39,624 nt of DNA from JBEAUL01 sp041161475. GTDB taxonomy: Bacteria; Pseudomonadota; Gammaproteobacteria; UBA6186; Azoamicaceae. The stretch is taken from contig JBEAUL010000047.1 in NCBI GenBank assembly GCA_041161475.1, positions 1 to 39,624 of the forward strand. The letters run 5' to 3'. The translations under genes were made by a program, and so were the position numbers. Of this stretch, positions 1 through 8,858 are shown piece by piece; within the stretch, counting starts at the first letter, position 1, and each line of letters starts with the position of its first letter. The notes below the pieces were generated by a model. It ran no database searches. It was not told the DNA's origin and saw nothing but the letters and a program-made list of their open reading frames with translations.

Positions 1-120
1 GTTTTATTTTCGCCACCATTTAAGCATAAAATCCATAAAATGAGATAACAATAACTAAGAAACCAAGTGGCACAGCATAATTGATGCCTATAAAATCATA
101 AAACATCATAGGTACTGAGA

Positions 121-2178
121 ATGACTAGTATAACAGAAGCTTTGAGTTATTTAACTAAAGAAAAACCAGAAGTATCAAAAAATTTTTTAGAGGCACTGTC
201 GCTGTCTCAGACAGCACTCAACTCTTGCACACACGAAACAGATGAAGTCATTATTGATTTTTATATTAGCAAAACTTTTTATGTGATTACGAGTATTTGC
301 GAAACCATCAAAGTAACCTACAGCCAATACGCAGCGGCCGAGGACATTTTATTTTCAGATAAATTACCCCATGCAACTTCAACACAATTGCGAAATTATT
401 TATATCACGAATGTCGCATCCCAAAAACAATGGATGAAAAGTTGAAGCTCTCAGCATCGCTGTGTCATTTTCTATATCATCTCTCACTGAGTTTTTATTC
501 AGGGGCAGATCATTCGCACTTTGCTACCAATGCTTTTTTAGTAAAGGTAAATTATTTTTTAAACAAAAGTAATGACTTAACACCTTTTGGTGGAAAAAAT
601 ATTTTCTTAAAGGCAAATAGTCTTAAAGATATTTGCATCAGTTTTCCAAAAGAAATTTATCCCATAAAACCTTATCGTTCACCTATTAAGCACAAACTTA
701 AATATCACAACAACCCTATAAAACAGATTATTTTTAAGGAAAAAAATGGATTCTTTGGGCTATTAAACAGCTTTGAAAAGGCGAATACCGAGTTTCAAGA
801 TCCAATCTCAATTGATGGATTATCAAAAAACATTAAAAAACAAATCGAATCCGTATTTACTGATTGGATCAATGAAGCCATTAAACAGATCGATGTTTTG
901 ATTAAAACTGTCAACAAAGAAAGAAAAATGATAGAAGGTATTCAGCAATCACTGAAAGACTGTTTATCTACAAAACCCAATTTTGAAGAAATGAAATACT
1001 ATGACATCGCTAACTATTTAAGTGATAAATTAAATCAAATTAACCAAATACATTATCTAACGCTTGCTTTTAAAATTGATATTTTTAAACATCTTTCAAG
1101 CATTATTCAAAAAGAACACGATAGTTTACTCAAGCTTTTAAGCGAAAATTCGAATGAAATAGATGCCCCCGACATTAAATATTACAGAGAAAATTTACAC
1201 GCTATTTATACAGATATTCATGAAGCACAAGCGCTGTTAAAAAAAGAAGAGCTTGAAAAAATAGCCACCGAATCACATTATTCGAGTGAATTATCTAAGG
1301 CTTTACATCACTTGTTGTATCATAACAAGCCACAATATAACCATTTGTTAAACAGTTTATTGCATGCTATTTCTTTACAACCCTCTTATTATATCCCTCA
1401 CTTTATAAAAAAATTCTCTGATTTAGTGCTTAATGTAGAGGACAAAGATAAAACAAGTTCTTTTTCTCATGAAGTTTTTTTATCAGAACTCGATCATCAT
1501 TACACTAGAACCATAGAATTTTTTAAAATCTTTGGTTCTATTGTTAAAAATCAATCTTTAATACAGCAACGTAATGCTATTCCTTTATTTGGGGCAGAAA
1601 TATATTTGACAGCTTCAATGAATGCAGGATTAAAATTTATTGAAAATATTGAGAAATCCTGTACAAATACCTTTATTCAAACACATATTGCTTATCTTCG
1701 CTCACAGTTAGGCATGCGGGACCATCAAAAAATTCACGATATAAATCCAAATAAGTTGAATTTTTTTGAATTAATCTCTTCTTATTCAGGAATAGGAAAA
1801 TCGATCGCGACATTTAGGCACTACAGTACTACCCTGTCTTTAGATCATAAAATAAAACAAAATATTGAGTTGCTTTATGCTGCTTTTGAAAATGGAACGC
1901 CATACCAAACCCCAACCCATCTCGATGCCATGAATTTTACATATTTGTTTGAAACAAATAAAATACAAAATCATGTCACACCGATAACTGCACTGCATAA
2001 AGCAAAAAAAATTATGACCTTATTATGCTTTGACAGGGTGTTAAATCATGAACTCAGTTTACTGACCCTTTCTAAAATGAGCGATTTTAGTATCGACAGA
2101 TCTAATATGCTTAAATTGAGCATGCTCGATGAAACAGAGAAACAGGATAATACCGACAGTGTGAGATTGACCAGTTAA
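121..2178 (+). CDS. Orphan 685-aa protein, function unknown
   Basis: I do not recognise this protein. It is long, rich in Lys, Asn, Ile, Leu and His, looks mostly helical, and shows no signal peptide, no membrane segments and no catalytic motif. The coding DNA is clearly more AT-rich than the neighbouring housekeeping genes. The start at 121 has only a weak upstream purine stretch (GGTACTGAGA), so the exact start is uncertain. It ends 5 bases before the convergent DUF2157-like gene. A large, AT-rich, domain-less protein next to LRR and ankyrin proteins fits the profile of a secreted effector in an intracellular gammaproteobacterium, but this is inference from context. It could equally be an uncharacterised cytoplasmic protein. 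Confidence 0.75.
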   Translation: MTSITEALSYLTKEKPEVSKNFLEALSLSQTALNSCTHETDEVIIDFYISKTFYVITSICETIKVTYSQYAAAEDILFSDKLPHATSTQLRNYLYHECRIPKTMDEKLKLSASLCHFLYHLSLSFYSGADHSHFATNAFLVKVNYFLNKSNDLTPFGGKNIFLKANSLKDICISFPKEIYPIKPYRSPIKHKLKYHNNPIKQIIFKEKNGFFGLLNSFEKANTEFQDPISIDGLSKNIKKQIESVFTDWINEAIKQIDVLIKTVNKERKMIEGIQQSLKDCLSTKPNFEEMKYYDIANYLSDKLNQINQIHYLTLAFKIDIFKHLSSIIQKEHDSLLKLLSENSNEIDAPDIKYYRENLHAIYTDIHEAQALLKKEELEKIATESHYSSELSKALHHLLYHNKPQYNHLLNSLLHAISLQPSYYIPHFIKKFSDLVLNVEDKDKTSSFSHEVFLSELDHHYTRTIEFFKIFGSIVKNQSLIQQRNAIPLFGAEIYLTASMNAGLKFIENIEKSCTNTFIQTHIAYLRSQLGMRDHQKIHDINPNKLNFFELISSYSGIGKSIATFRHYSTTLSLDHKIKQNIELLYAAFENGTPYQTPTHLDAMNFTYLFETNKIQNHVTPITALHKAKKIMTLLCFDRVLNHELSLLTLSKMSDFSIDRSNMLKLSMLDETEKQDNTDSVRLTS

Positions 2179-2183
2179 ATAGC

Positions 2184-3167
2184 TTACTCTTCGATTCCTG
2201 CAAATTTCTGACGATATAGCTTATTTAAAAATAAACCAATCATGATGCAGAAAAATCCTGCAATGATAAATAACATGGGAACATTAAAGGATTTAGCCAG
2301 ATATCGGTATATTAAGGTATTCACATACAAGAGTAAACCAATGGTAGCGCTAAAAAATAAGGTTTTTTGACGTAATTTTGTGCTAATGAACAATATACTC
2401 CCGACCAGAAAAACAAAGAGTATTTCACTTTTTTTCCTGAAAACAGCATCAAAAACGCCAAGCTGTAATAAAATACTCCCAACAATATACCATACCCTAT
2501 AAAACAAAGACTTAAAGTGAGAGAAGAAGTAATAAGCAAGACAACATAAAGATAAACCGAGTGTCATGTCTCTGATATTTTCGGAAAAATCGAATCTATC
2601 AAATAAATGCACCCACAATAAAGACAAGTATACAATGGATAGCGCAATAAATGGCTCACGCTTACTCTGTAGAATACCTAAAAAAGCACTTATACCCATC
2701 ACCCCAAATACCATGATGCTGACCGTTTCTGGTTTCAGTAATACGGAGAGTTCATTAAACGACAAAAATAAGCCAGATACCTGAAAAACAGCCCCTAACC
2801 CCAGTAAAGCATAGGGGTATCGCTTTGCTTTTGAGGGCGATACCTCTGGTATTTTTTGTAAAATGTATGCCCCTCCAAAAAAGGAGAGTGCTCCGATCAA
2901 CCCAAAGGTAATAGAAAGCGCTATCGTTGAAATAAATCGCCAGTACACCGTGTAATAACTAATCACACCTGAAAAAATGCATAAGGCGCCTACATAATAA
3001 AAAAAGTGTACCCAAGTCAATTTTCGTTGATTTTTATCTGCAGGTAAGGCATGTCGCCAAGCGTAACTCACATCATCTACCCCTAAATGATGTTTACGCA
3101 TGAGTTCAACAACTTCGCTTAATGCATATTTTTGTTGTTGGCTGTGTCCTTTGTATATTCGGTTCAT
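2184..3167 (-). CDS. DUF2157-like multi-pass inner-membrane protein
   Basis: A 327-aa protein with a soluble N-terminus of about 45 residues (LSEVVELMRKHHL, an SPOP-like helical stretch typical of DUF2157) followed by a run of about nine hydrophobic segments to the C-terminus. This fits the DUF2157 family of predicted membrane proteins, whose function is unknown. The start has a purine-rich GGAGGGC/AGG region just upstream, and this overlaps the stop codon of the preceding 193-aa gene only 7 bases away. The two genes are therefore almost certainly co-transcribed and probably translationally coupled. In other genomes DUF2157 genes often sit beside a second small membrane protein, as here. Confidence 0.7.
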   Translation of the reverse strand: MNRIYKGHSQQQKYALSEVVELMRKHHLGVDDVSYAWRHALPADKNQRKLTWVHFFYYVGALCIFSGVISYYTVYWRFISTIALSITFGLIGALSFFGGAYILQKIPEVSPSKAKRYPYALLGLGAVFQVSGLFLSFNELSVLLKPETVSIMVFGVMGISAFLGILQSKREPFIALSIVYLSLLWVHLFDRFDFSENIRDMTLGLSLCCLAYYFFSHFKSLFYRVWYIVGSILLQLGVFDAVFRKKSEILFVFLVGSILFISTKLRQKTLFFSATIGLLLYVNTLIYRYLAKSFNVPMLFIIAGFFCIMIGLFLNKLYRQKFAGIEE

Positions 3168-3174
3168 ATATTGC

Positions 3175-3756
3175 CTAGCCCTCCACCCAACCGATAAATG
3201 CTGCGCGATGGCCCAAATCTACTTTACCCTCGGGGTAGGCTATTTTTATGATATAACCTTTTTTAGCAATATTAAAAATAATGGCTTTACTACCGAACAT
3301 GTACGGGTTGTCAAATGTAATCACGCGATACCCATCAGAGGCTTTTCTATCTGCATTTAATTTTTTTTGTTTAAATGCTTTTAAATCAATGGCTTGTTCA
3401 AACTTTTTTGTGCGACGGGTTTTTTCAATTAAACCCTCTATATCAACAGGCAGTAATTCACTTTTTTGTGTTTTCATGTCAAAGAAATACAGCTTAGGAA
3501 ACAAACCCGTATCGAGTTTTTTCAGTTCAAACTGACTGTCTAACACCATATGCAGTGTGCCATTGATAATCGTATAACGAATGGGTTGATCGTATTTTGG
3601 CATCAAGGAAAATAAAAATCCGTGTCGAGGCATCTCCACAAAATGACGACTGATGGCGTTAAAGCCGATCACAGTAATAGAGATGATAAGCGGAAGCACT
3701 GCTGCAAGAAGCAGTAAGAGGTGTTTTTTAAGGTACTTCAACCAAAATGATTTCAT
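3175..3756 (-). CDS. Single-pass membrane-anchored protein, unknown
   Basis: A 193-aa protein with a basic N-terminus, one strong hydrophobic segment at about residues 12-32 (uncleaved signal anchor) and a soluble, presumably periplasmic, mixed alpha/beta remainder. It is the first gene of a two-gene operon with the DUF2157-like protein. Partners of DUF2157 often carry a GDYXXLXY-type domain; I do not see that motif, so I leave the family open. No Shine-Dalgarno sequence precedes the ATG at 3756. A TATACT hexamer ends only 9 bases upstream (3771-3766), so a leaderless or nearly leaderless transcript is possible. Confidence 0.65.
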   Translation of the reverse strand: MKSFWLKYLKKHLLLLLAAVLPLIISITVIGFNAISRHFVEMPRHGFLFSLMPKYDQPIRYTIINGTLHMVLDSQFELKKLDTGLFPKLYFFDMKTQKSELLPVDIEGLIEKTRRTKKFEQAIDLKAFKQKKLNADRKASDGYRVITFDNPYMFGSKAIIFNIAKKGYIIKIAYPEGKVDLGHRAAFIGWVEG

Positions 3757-4072
3757 ACAAGATATAGTATAGGCGATTTATGGTGGAAGACCTTCTAGCC
3801 AATACACAATCCCTGCCACAAACAAGGCAATCAATACAATTGCAGCCAACCCATCTAATGCATCATCCGACCAAACACGACCCTTCTTATTCACCCACGG
3901 TCCCCTTAACTACTTTATCCCAGCGCATTTATCCTTCCTCTATCAGTTTACTAGAAAAAGAAAAAAATTTCCCTAAGCATGCCCCTGTTTCTGTCTTAAC
4001 TTGATACGTTGTTTGTTAACCAACTATAATTGAAATTAGTTCGTTAACTTATTCGAAATGGAGTGTCGACAT
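3757..4072. other. Divergent intergenic region
   Basis: About 315 bases lie between the membrane-protein operon on the minus strand and the LRR gene on the plus strand. It holds the LRR promoter near its right end and a possible -10 for the minus operon near its left end. A 74-codon open frame (3780-4004) has no ribosome binding site, a low-complexity Pro/Thr/Ser/His translation and runs into the LRR promoter, so I do not call it a gene. Confidence 0.6.
4001..4030 (+). promoter_or_regulatory. Sigma-70 promoter of the LRR gene
   Basis: TTGATA at 4001-4006 and a perfect TATAAT at 4025-4030 are separated by 18 bases, about 43 bases before the preferred LRR start at 4073. This is one of the closest matches to the sigma-70 consensus that I found in the window. 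Confidence 0.7.
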
Positions 4073-5857
4073 ATGCTCATTTCCCAAGAATGGGGACATT
4101 TAATTGAACAACTTCAACACAATGACCCAAGTATTCAACAGGTAAACCTGTCTCGACAAGGATTATCTAAATCTCAACGCGCAAGTTTACTGCAAGCCTT
4201 GTTTGAAAATAGGTGGGTAAAAAAACTCTCTTTAAGCCACAGTCATATCGATAATGAAGACATGGCGCATTTATCCCTACTGTTGCTCAAAAACCAAACG
4301 CTGACCCATTTAGACCTGTCTCATAATGACTTTGGACACGAAGGGATTGAAAAATTAAGTCTTGGGCTGTTAAACAACAAGACCTTAACCCATTTAAATC
4401 TCAGTGGCAATCATTTGACGGTGTCATCTATACAAGCCCTGGCACACCGCCTGATTCATAATCACTGTCTAAGACAACTCAATCTGAGTCACAATGGATT
4501 AACGTCAGAAAGCATGCAGTCCCTTGTACATTTACTCACGTATAATACAACAATTATTGATCTTAATTTGTCTTATAATCAACTGAATCCAGAAGGGATC
4601 AAACAATTGGGTGTCGCTTTCTCTCAACACAACGCGATTATCCGTTTAAATATAGGTCATAATCCGCTGGGTTCTGAGGGTGTTGTAAAGTTATGCCAAA
4701 CACTGATTAACAATACAACCTTACGTCATTTGTCTTTAGGACATGTTGGTTTGGGGCCAACAGGTGCTGAAGCACTCTCTTACTGGTTATCCACTACAGC
4801 CAAATTGGTCTCGCTACAATTGCCCGGTAATGTCTTAAAAAGCGAAGGCACCAAGTGGTTGGCTGCGAGTCTTGCAAAAAATCGGCACTTAAAAACCTTA
4901 AACTTGTCAATGAACCAAATAGATACGCAAGGTGCTTATCAGTTAAGCTGGCTCCTAAGCCAAACAACCACACTATCTGAATTGGATTTATCCCATAATG
5001 AGATCAGAGATGAGGCTGTTTATCCCCTGTCTATGGCATTACGAAAAAACAAAGGATTAACACACTTTAACTTATCGCATAATCCTTTGGTGTTTAGTGA
5101 TATCAATCATCTCTGTGCGTCTATTGGAACCCATATTCACTTACAATCTGTCCTATTAGATAATACACATCATTCCATCAATGAGCCTTATGTCACACAG
5201 TATTTATCCGAAATTTATCATCGAAATCGTAAAATTGCACAAGCTGACTACTTATTAACCCGATTGTTCAGTCGTATTTCAGCAACAAATATTCATGGCG
5301 CGCATGCTCGAGCATTTCGTATTATGGAAGCATTGCAAAACCACTATTTTTTAAAAAATACAGGGGTACGTGAAAAATGGATTGAGCATTTAATCCAATT
5401 CTATCAAAAATATCCTGGTGAGATACTCATCGATGGATTAAAGCAACTCTTATCTAGTAGCATACAAACAACTTGGTCTCGATTAAAAACGCTATATGCA
5501 TTGGGTACGGCATACAATCATAAAGGATTGTCTGGAAACACAGCTGCTTTTATCAGTGCTTATGTGTGTTTTGAACAAGTGGCAAATGCCCATTATGAAG
5601 ATGGAAAAACACGTCTGCAAGTCTTAAAACGAAAATTAAAAGCACTGTACCCCGATCCGCGGTACTTAAAGTATTTAATTAAACAAACCATGCTCACATT
5701 ACACCAGAAAAAATGGCGCACACACAAAAGTCCGATCAGCAATACCCTATTATTTTATTTTGATACACACAGTGTTTTTCATCATATCAACCTGCACCAA
5801 TCCATGCATCTCCCGATTCTATTGAATGAAGTGAATGAAGGACCGAGCGTGGCTTAA
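4073..5857 (+). CDS. Leucine-rich repeat (RNI-type) protein, effector candidate
   Basis: The N-terminal ~350 residues consist of about eleven leucine-rich repeats of ~28 residues of the ribonuclease-inhibitor class, with the pattern LxxLxLSxNxLxxEGxxxLxxxLxxN (for example TLTHLDLSHNDFGHEG). The last ~220 residues are not LRR and look helical; I do not recognise a domain. There is no signal peptide or membrane segment. I prefer the ATG at 4073 over the in-frame ATG at 4058, because GGAG at 4060-4063 is correctly spaced for 4073 but lies inside the longer reading. RNI-type LRRs are typical of eukaryotes and of type IV effectors of Legionella and Coxiella. A host-directed role is therefore plausible, but unproven. 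Its stop overlaps the convergent gene's stop by four bases. Confidence 0.85.
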   Translation: MLISQEWGHLIEQLQHNDPSIQQVNLSRQGLSKSQRASLLQALFENRWVKKLSLSHSHIDNEDMAHLSLLLLKNQTLTHLDLSHNDFGHEGIEKLSLGLLNNKTLTHLNLSGNHLTVSSIQALAHRLIHNHCLRQLNLSHNGLTSESMQSLVHLLTYNTTIIDLNLSYNQLNPEGIKQLGVAFSQHNAIIRLNIGHNPLGSEGVVKLCQTLINNTTLRHLSLGHVGLGPTGAEALSYWLSTTAKLVSLQLPGNVLKSEGTKWLAASLAKNRHLKTLNLSMNQIDTQGAYQLSWLLSQTTTLSELDLSHNEIRDEAVYPLSMALRKNKGLTHFNLSHNPLVFSDINHLCASIGTHIHLQSVLLDNTHHSINEPYVTQYLSEIYHRNRKIAQADYLLTRLFSRISATNIHGAHARAFRIMEALQNHYFLKNTGVREKWIEHLIQFYQKYPGEILIDGLKQLLSSSIQTTWSRLKTLYALGTAYNHKGLSGNTAAFISAYVCFEQVANAHYEDGKTRLQVLKRKLKALYPDPRYLKYLIKQTMLTLHQKKWRTHKSPISNTLLFYFDTHSVFHHINLHQSMHLPILLNEVNEGPSVA

Positions 5858-6384
5858 AATCCAGGCGGTCTGGGGAGGGGGGTACTGCGGTATCTTGGTG
5901 TATTTCCCAATTTTGGCGCAGCCCTTTGCTTCAATTTTAACTCTGGTTTATTTTTGAGCGCTTGCTCGAGCAAGAGGGCTTCTTTTTCTTTTCTTGATTT
6001 GGATTCCCGCTCTAATTTTCGTTTCTGTTTTTCATAGTGTTTAGCCAAACGTGTGGCAGGCATACCATCGCGTTGAGGCAAGGTAGGGTGTTGAGCCAAA
6101 CCCAATCCAGTGCCACCCTCTTCAGGCCCTTCTGGTGAAAAATTAAAATCATTTTCTGCTCGATATACGGGTTTTTGATATAAATCATCGGGATTTTCGC
6201 GCTCTGCAATGCTCGTACTGCCGACTTTAATCGGTATACGGGAAGCATCCACAAGACGTTGCAGCTCTTTTGGGGACTCCGCTTCTGGTGGCGCAGTTAC
6301 ATCCGTATATGCACGCAACATCTCAGAGGCCAATTTACTGGCAGCTTTCTCTCGTTCTGTTTTGTTGCGCGTTATTTTAGACAT
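5854..6384 (-). CDS. Small charged protein, unknown
   Basis: A 176-aa protein if started at the internal ATG at 6384 (MSKITRNKTEREKAAS). An upstream in-frame ATG at 6438 gives an 18-residue extension of poor character. A weak GGGG element lies about 10 bases before 6384. The N-terminus is helical. The middle is Gly/Pro/Glu-rich and likely disordered. Residues ~130-160 form a strongly charged Lys/Glu/Arg helix that could be a coiled coil, and the tail is Pro/Arg-rich. I know no family for it. It overlaps the LRR gene's stop codon tail-to-tail and lies just downstream of the ankyrin gene on the same strand, so it may belong to the nfuA-ankyrin transcription unit. Confidence 0.6.
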   Translation of the reverse strand: MSKITRNKTEREKAASKLASEMLRAYTDVTAPPEAESPKELQRLVDASRIPIKVGSTSIAERENPDDLYQKPVYRAENDFNFSPEGPEEGGTGLGLAQHPTLPQRDGMPATRLAKHYEKQKRKLERESKSRKEKEALLLEQALKNKPELKLKQRAAPKLGNTPRYRSTPLPRPPGF

Positions 6385-6459
6385 ACGACAAATACCCCAA
6401 TTTAAGCATACACTATTATTATACCTATTATACCGCATTCTAAGCGCGCCATAGTCACT

Positions 6460-7869
6460 TTAGGGAGTATCTAATTTGGCACCGGAGGCCTGTAACAGTT
6501 CCATAAACCGTTGACCAGCCCGACCTGCATGCCGATGACTGTGCACGCGTAAATACGCGTTTAAAATATACTGGTATTTTGGCGTTAATAGCAAAGGAAG
6601 TATTTTTTTAGCCCGCGCCAATTCTCTGGGCTTATTTGGACGACAGCGTTGCACAAAAATAGCACCCATGATGTCTAAAAATGAGGCTTTTCGTACGGTA
6701 TCCGCCTGATGAAAGGCGTTAATACAGTGAGTTAAAGCCATGTCTTTGTCCCACTCTAACCAGGTCTGATAAAAGCGCATTACCCACTGCTTTATTTCAG
6801 ACACACGCTGCTTTTGCCTCATATCGCCTTGCGCTAAGAGCATAAACATCATCGTGGGTACACAGGCTTCAACATTGGCCCAAGAGCAATTCCCTGCGAT
6901 TTGATAGCGCGTTGGCAAAGAGGCAATCGGTTTTAATCCTAATATTTCCTTTAATTCGGTATGGATGAATTTTTTTGTTTTACCTGGTTGATAGAGTAAA
7001 GTATTAATGAGGCCTTGATCAAAACGATACGCTTTTGTCATTTCATAGATAATAACGGTATCTGCGCGAGGACTCACCCCTCTGTCGCATTTTGCAAATA
7101 AATGCCGATATCGGACAAAGGTAATTGCATGTCCCATGTAAGCAACCGGTACCATAAACAAACTGTTTTCCGTTTTTTCACGAATTTCTTTGGCATATTG
7201 CTTGGGGTTACGGGTGTAGTGTAAACCCAACAATTCGGCAGAAATACGTAACGCCGTGGTAACGCGTCCTAATACATGGGCATAATTGGGATACTTATCC
7301 TTTGCCACTGCTGCAACAAATTGTAACAGTGACTGGCGAATTAAATCGATGGTAAACTCTAAAACAAACCCTTCAAAATCAATTTCTACAAATTGTTTTT
7401 TAGGATTAACAATATCCACCTGTCCAATTAATTCATATCTGTGCCCGGTTAATTTGGCGTGAATATAGTCTAGCGCAAACACAGGATCGACCTTGTATTG
7501 TTCTAGCAAACGGATGAGTGAATCTTGCTGACGCAAAATGGGTTTAACCAAAATAGGCTCACCTTCTGCGGTGTGATGGTTTGGGTCAGCGCCTTGCTTG
7601 AGTAAAAAAGCACATAAGTCTGTATCGGCATTGTCTACGGCCCAATACAAAGGCGTTTGCCCCAGCATATCTTCACCATCGACATCCGCCCCCCGCTCGA
7701 CCAACAAGCGAGCAATCTCAGGCTTGCCTGCAATAATACTTTCTATCAGCGGGGTATAACCATATTGATCGGGTTCATTAACGACGGTCGGATCGGCATC
7801 CAAAAAGGCGACAACCCCTTGAGTTGTGCCAAATAAAATTTCATCTGCCAAGTTATCCATCATGGGCAT
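6460..7869 (-). CDS. Ankyrin-repeat protein with AnkH-like cysteine-protease-like domain
   Basis: A 469-aa protein. Residues ~33-125 hold three ankyrin repeats (YGYTPLIESIIAGKPEIARL, LGQTPLYWAVDNADTDLCAF, and a degenerate third). Beyond them lies a large domain with GHAITFVRY (His247) followed by KCDRG (Asp262) and GNCSWAN (Cys328), an ordered His-Asp-Cys set like clan CE cysteine proteases. From memory, the Dot/Icm core effector AnkH of Legionella has this architecture (ankyrin repeats, then a cysteine-protease-like fold) and a similar length of about 465 aa, so an AnkH relative is my best guess. No signal peptide is seen. It starts 9 bases after the 78-aa gene, downstream of nfuA, with no clear ribosome site, which suggests coupling. 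ATGs at 7863 and 7860 are alternative starts. Confidence 0.8.
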   Translation of the reverse strand: MPMMDNLADEILFGTTQGVVAFLDADPTVVNEPDQYGYTPLIESIIAGKPEIARLLVERGADVDGEDMLGQTPLYWAVDNADTDLCAFLLKQGADPNHHTAEGEPILVKPILRQQDSLIRLLEQYKVDPVFALDYIHAKLTGHRYELIGQVDIVNPKKQFVEIDFEGFVLEFTIDLIRQSLLQFVAAVAKDKYPNYAHVLGRVTTALRISAELLGLHYTRNPKQYAKEIREKTENSLFMVPVAYMGHAITFVRYRHLFAKCDRGVSPRADTVIIYEMTKAYRFDQGLINTLLYQPGKTKKFIHTELKEILGLKPIASLPTRYQIAGNCSWANVEACVPTMMFMLLAQGDMRQKQRVSEIKQWVMRFYQTWLEWDKDMALTHCINAFHQADTVRKASFLDIMGAIFVQRCRPNKPRELARAKKILPLLLTPKYQYILNAYLRVHSHRHAGRAGQRFMELLQASGAKLDTP

Positions 7870-7878
7870 GTGCTAAAA

Positions 7879-8115
7879 TCAGGATTGGCCAGATCGAGGC
7901 GTTTCTTTTTCATCCTGCCATCTTTTAATCCGGACACGGGGTACCGTTGCAGAGTCACGCATCGGGTACAGATGTTCTTCGTACTTTTTTCTTTCTATTT
8001 CCTTGGTGTTTGCATCTGCGGATGCCGTTTGGCAGACTTGTGTATGCAATGTTCTAAGAAAATTATCCAATTCGCTGGTATACCCACGATACGGTGACCC
8101 TTGTCTGTAATGCAT
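7879..8115 (-). CDS. Small conserved-looking protein between nfuA and ankyrin gene
   Basis: A 78-aa hydrophilic protein whose N-terminus (MHYRQGSPYRGYTSELDNFL) looks constrained; the rest is charged and probably helical or disordered. The start at 8115 has a good AGGGGT ribosome site about 8 bases upstream, and that site overlaps the nfuA stop region. It lies 15 bases after nfuA and 9 bases before the ankyrin gene, so the three genes form one tight operon. I do not know its function. Tight placement and a good ribosome site support a real gene rather than a shadow. Confidence 0.7.
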   Translation of the reverse strand: MHYRQGSPYRGYTSELDNFLRTLHTQVCQTASADANTKEIERKKYEEHLYPMRDSATVPRVRIKRWQDEKETPRSGQS

Positions 8116-8130
8116 GATTCTAACCCCTAT

Positions 8131-8742
8131 TTAGTAATATGGATTTTCTCCACTCTTGTGGTCTGTTACATCTTTGACCGCCAAGACAAATGGTAACTGT
8201 GCTGTTAGTGTTTTTTCAATCCCTTGTTTTAAGGTGACATTGGCCATACCGCATCCTTGACAGCCCCCACTAAATGCCAATACAGCGGTTCCATCCTCCT
8301 CAATAAACTCAACCAAGGCCACACGACCGCCATGCGCAGCCAAGCCTGGATTGATCTCTGTTTCTATAAGGTAGGTTATCTGATCTGAATGTGCCAGATG
8401 CGACATGTCGCGTGCCGGATGATTGCTTTTTTTTAGGTGGGGTGCCTTGATAATCAGCTCTCCGTTGCCTGTTTTATCCGTGGTAAAATCGATTGTTGCG
8501 TCTTTTAGATAGGGAATGGCAGATGCTTCAATAAAAAAGTATACTGAACCGCGCATTTGCACGCCATCGGATACCTCGTTTTCTCCTGGTGGGCAAAAAT
8601 TAATCACGACCTCGGCCCCTGTTGTTCCTGGGGAGACAACCGACACTCGGATTTGCGTGCCTGGAACGTTTTCACGGGCGAGCAATCGAGCAAAGTGCTG
8701 TTCTGCCATCGCTGTTATTGTCAGCACGTCAACCGTTTTCAT
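8131..8742 (-). CDS. nfuA: Fe-S biogenesis protein NfuA
   Basis: NfuA carries [4Fe-4S] clusters to apo-proteins. This 203-aa protein has the family's two parts: an N-terminal degenerate A-type (HesB-like) domain, residues ~5-100, and a C-terminal NifU domain with the cluster-binding pair in GGCQGCGM (Cys161 and Cys164). The length is slightly above that of E. coli NfuA (191 aa), and the C-terminus ends in the similar PYY. The start at 8742 follows an excellent AGAGGTG ribosome site. It leads a three-gene operon with a 78-aa unknown and the ankyrin protein, which is an unusual partner for an iron-sulfur gene. Confidence 0.95.
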   Translation of the reverse strand: MKTVDVLTITAMAEQHFARLLARENVPGTQIRVSVVSPGTTGAEVVINFCPPGENEVSDGVQMRGSVYFFIEASAIPYLKDATIDFTTDKTGNGELIIKAPHLKKSNHPARDMSHLAHSDQITYLIETEINPGLAAHGGRVALVEFIEEDGTAVLAFSGGCQGCGMANVTLKQGIEKTLTAQLPFVLAVKDVTDHKSGENPYY

Positions 8743-8799
8743 GTGTCACCTCTTTCGTTTTAGAGTCTAAATAGATCCCTGTAGCCTACCACAAGCCAG

Positions 8800-8808
8800 T
8801 GATATAAT
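8800..8808 (+). promoter_or_regulatory. Extended -10 promoter for the 67-aa gene
   Basis: TGATATAAT is an extended -10 (TGn plus a perfect TATAAT at 8803-8808). The -35 position shows no good match, as expected for this promoter class. It lies about 50 bases before the start at 8859, in the region divergent from nfuA. Confidence 0.5.
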
Positions 8809-8858
8809 ATACTATGTAAAGTCTATCTACTGCCTAGAGCCATCTCGGAGCAACTGTT

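Noticed and set aside
3780..4004. 74-codon open frame upstream of the LRR gene
   Set aside because: No ribosome site, low-complexity translation, and its end overlaps the strong LRR promoter; most likely chance.
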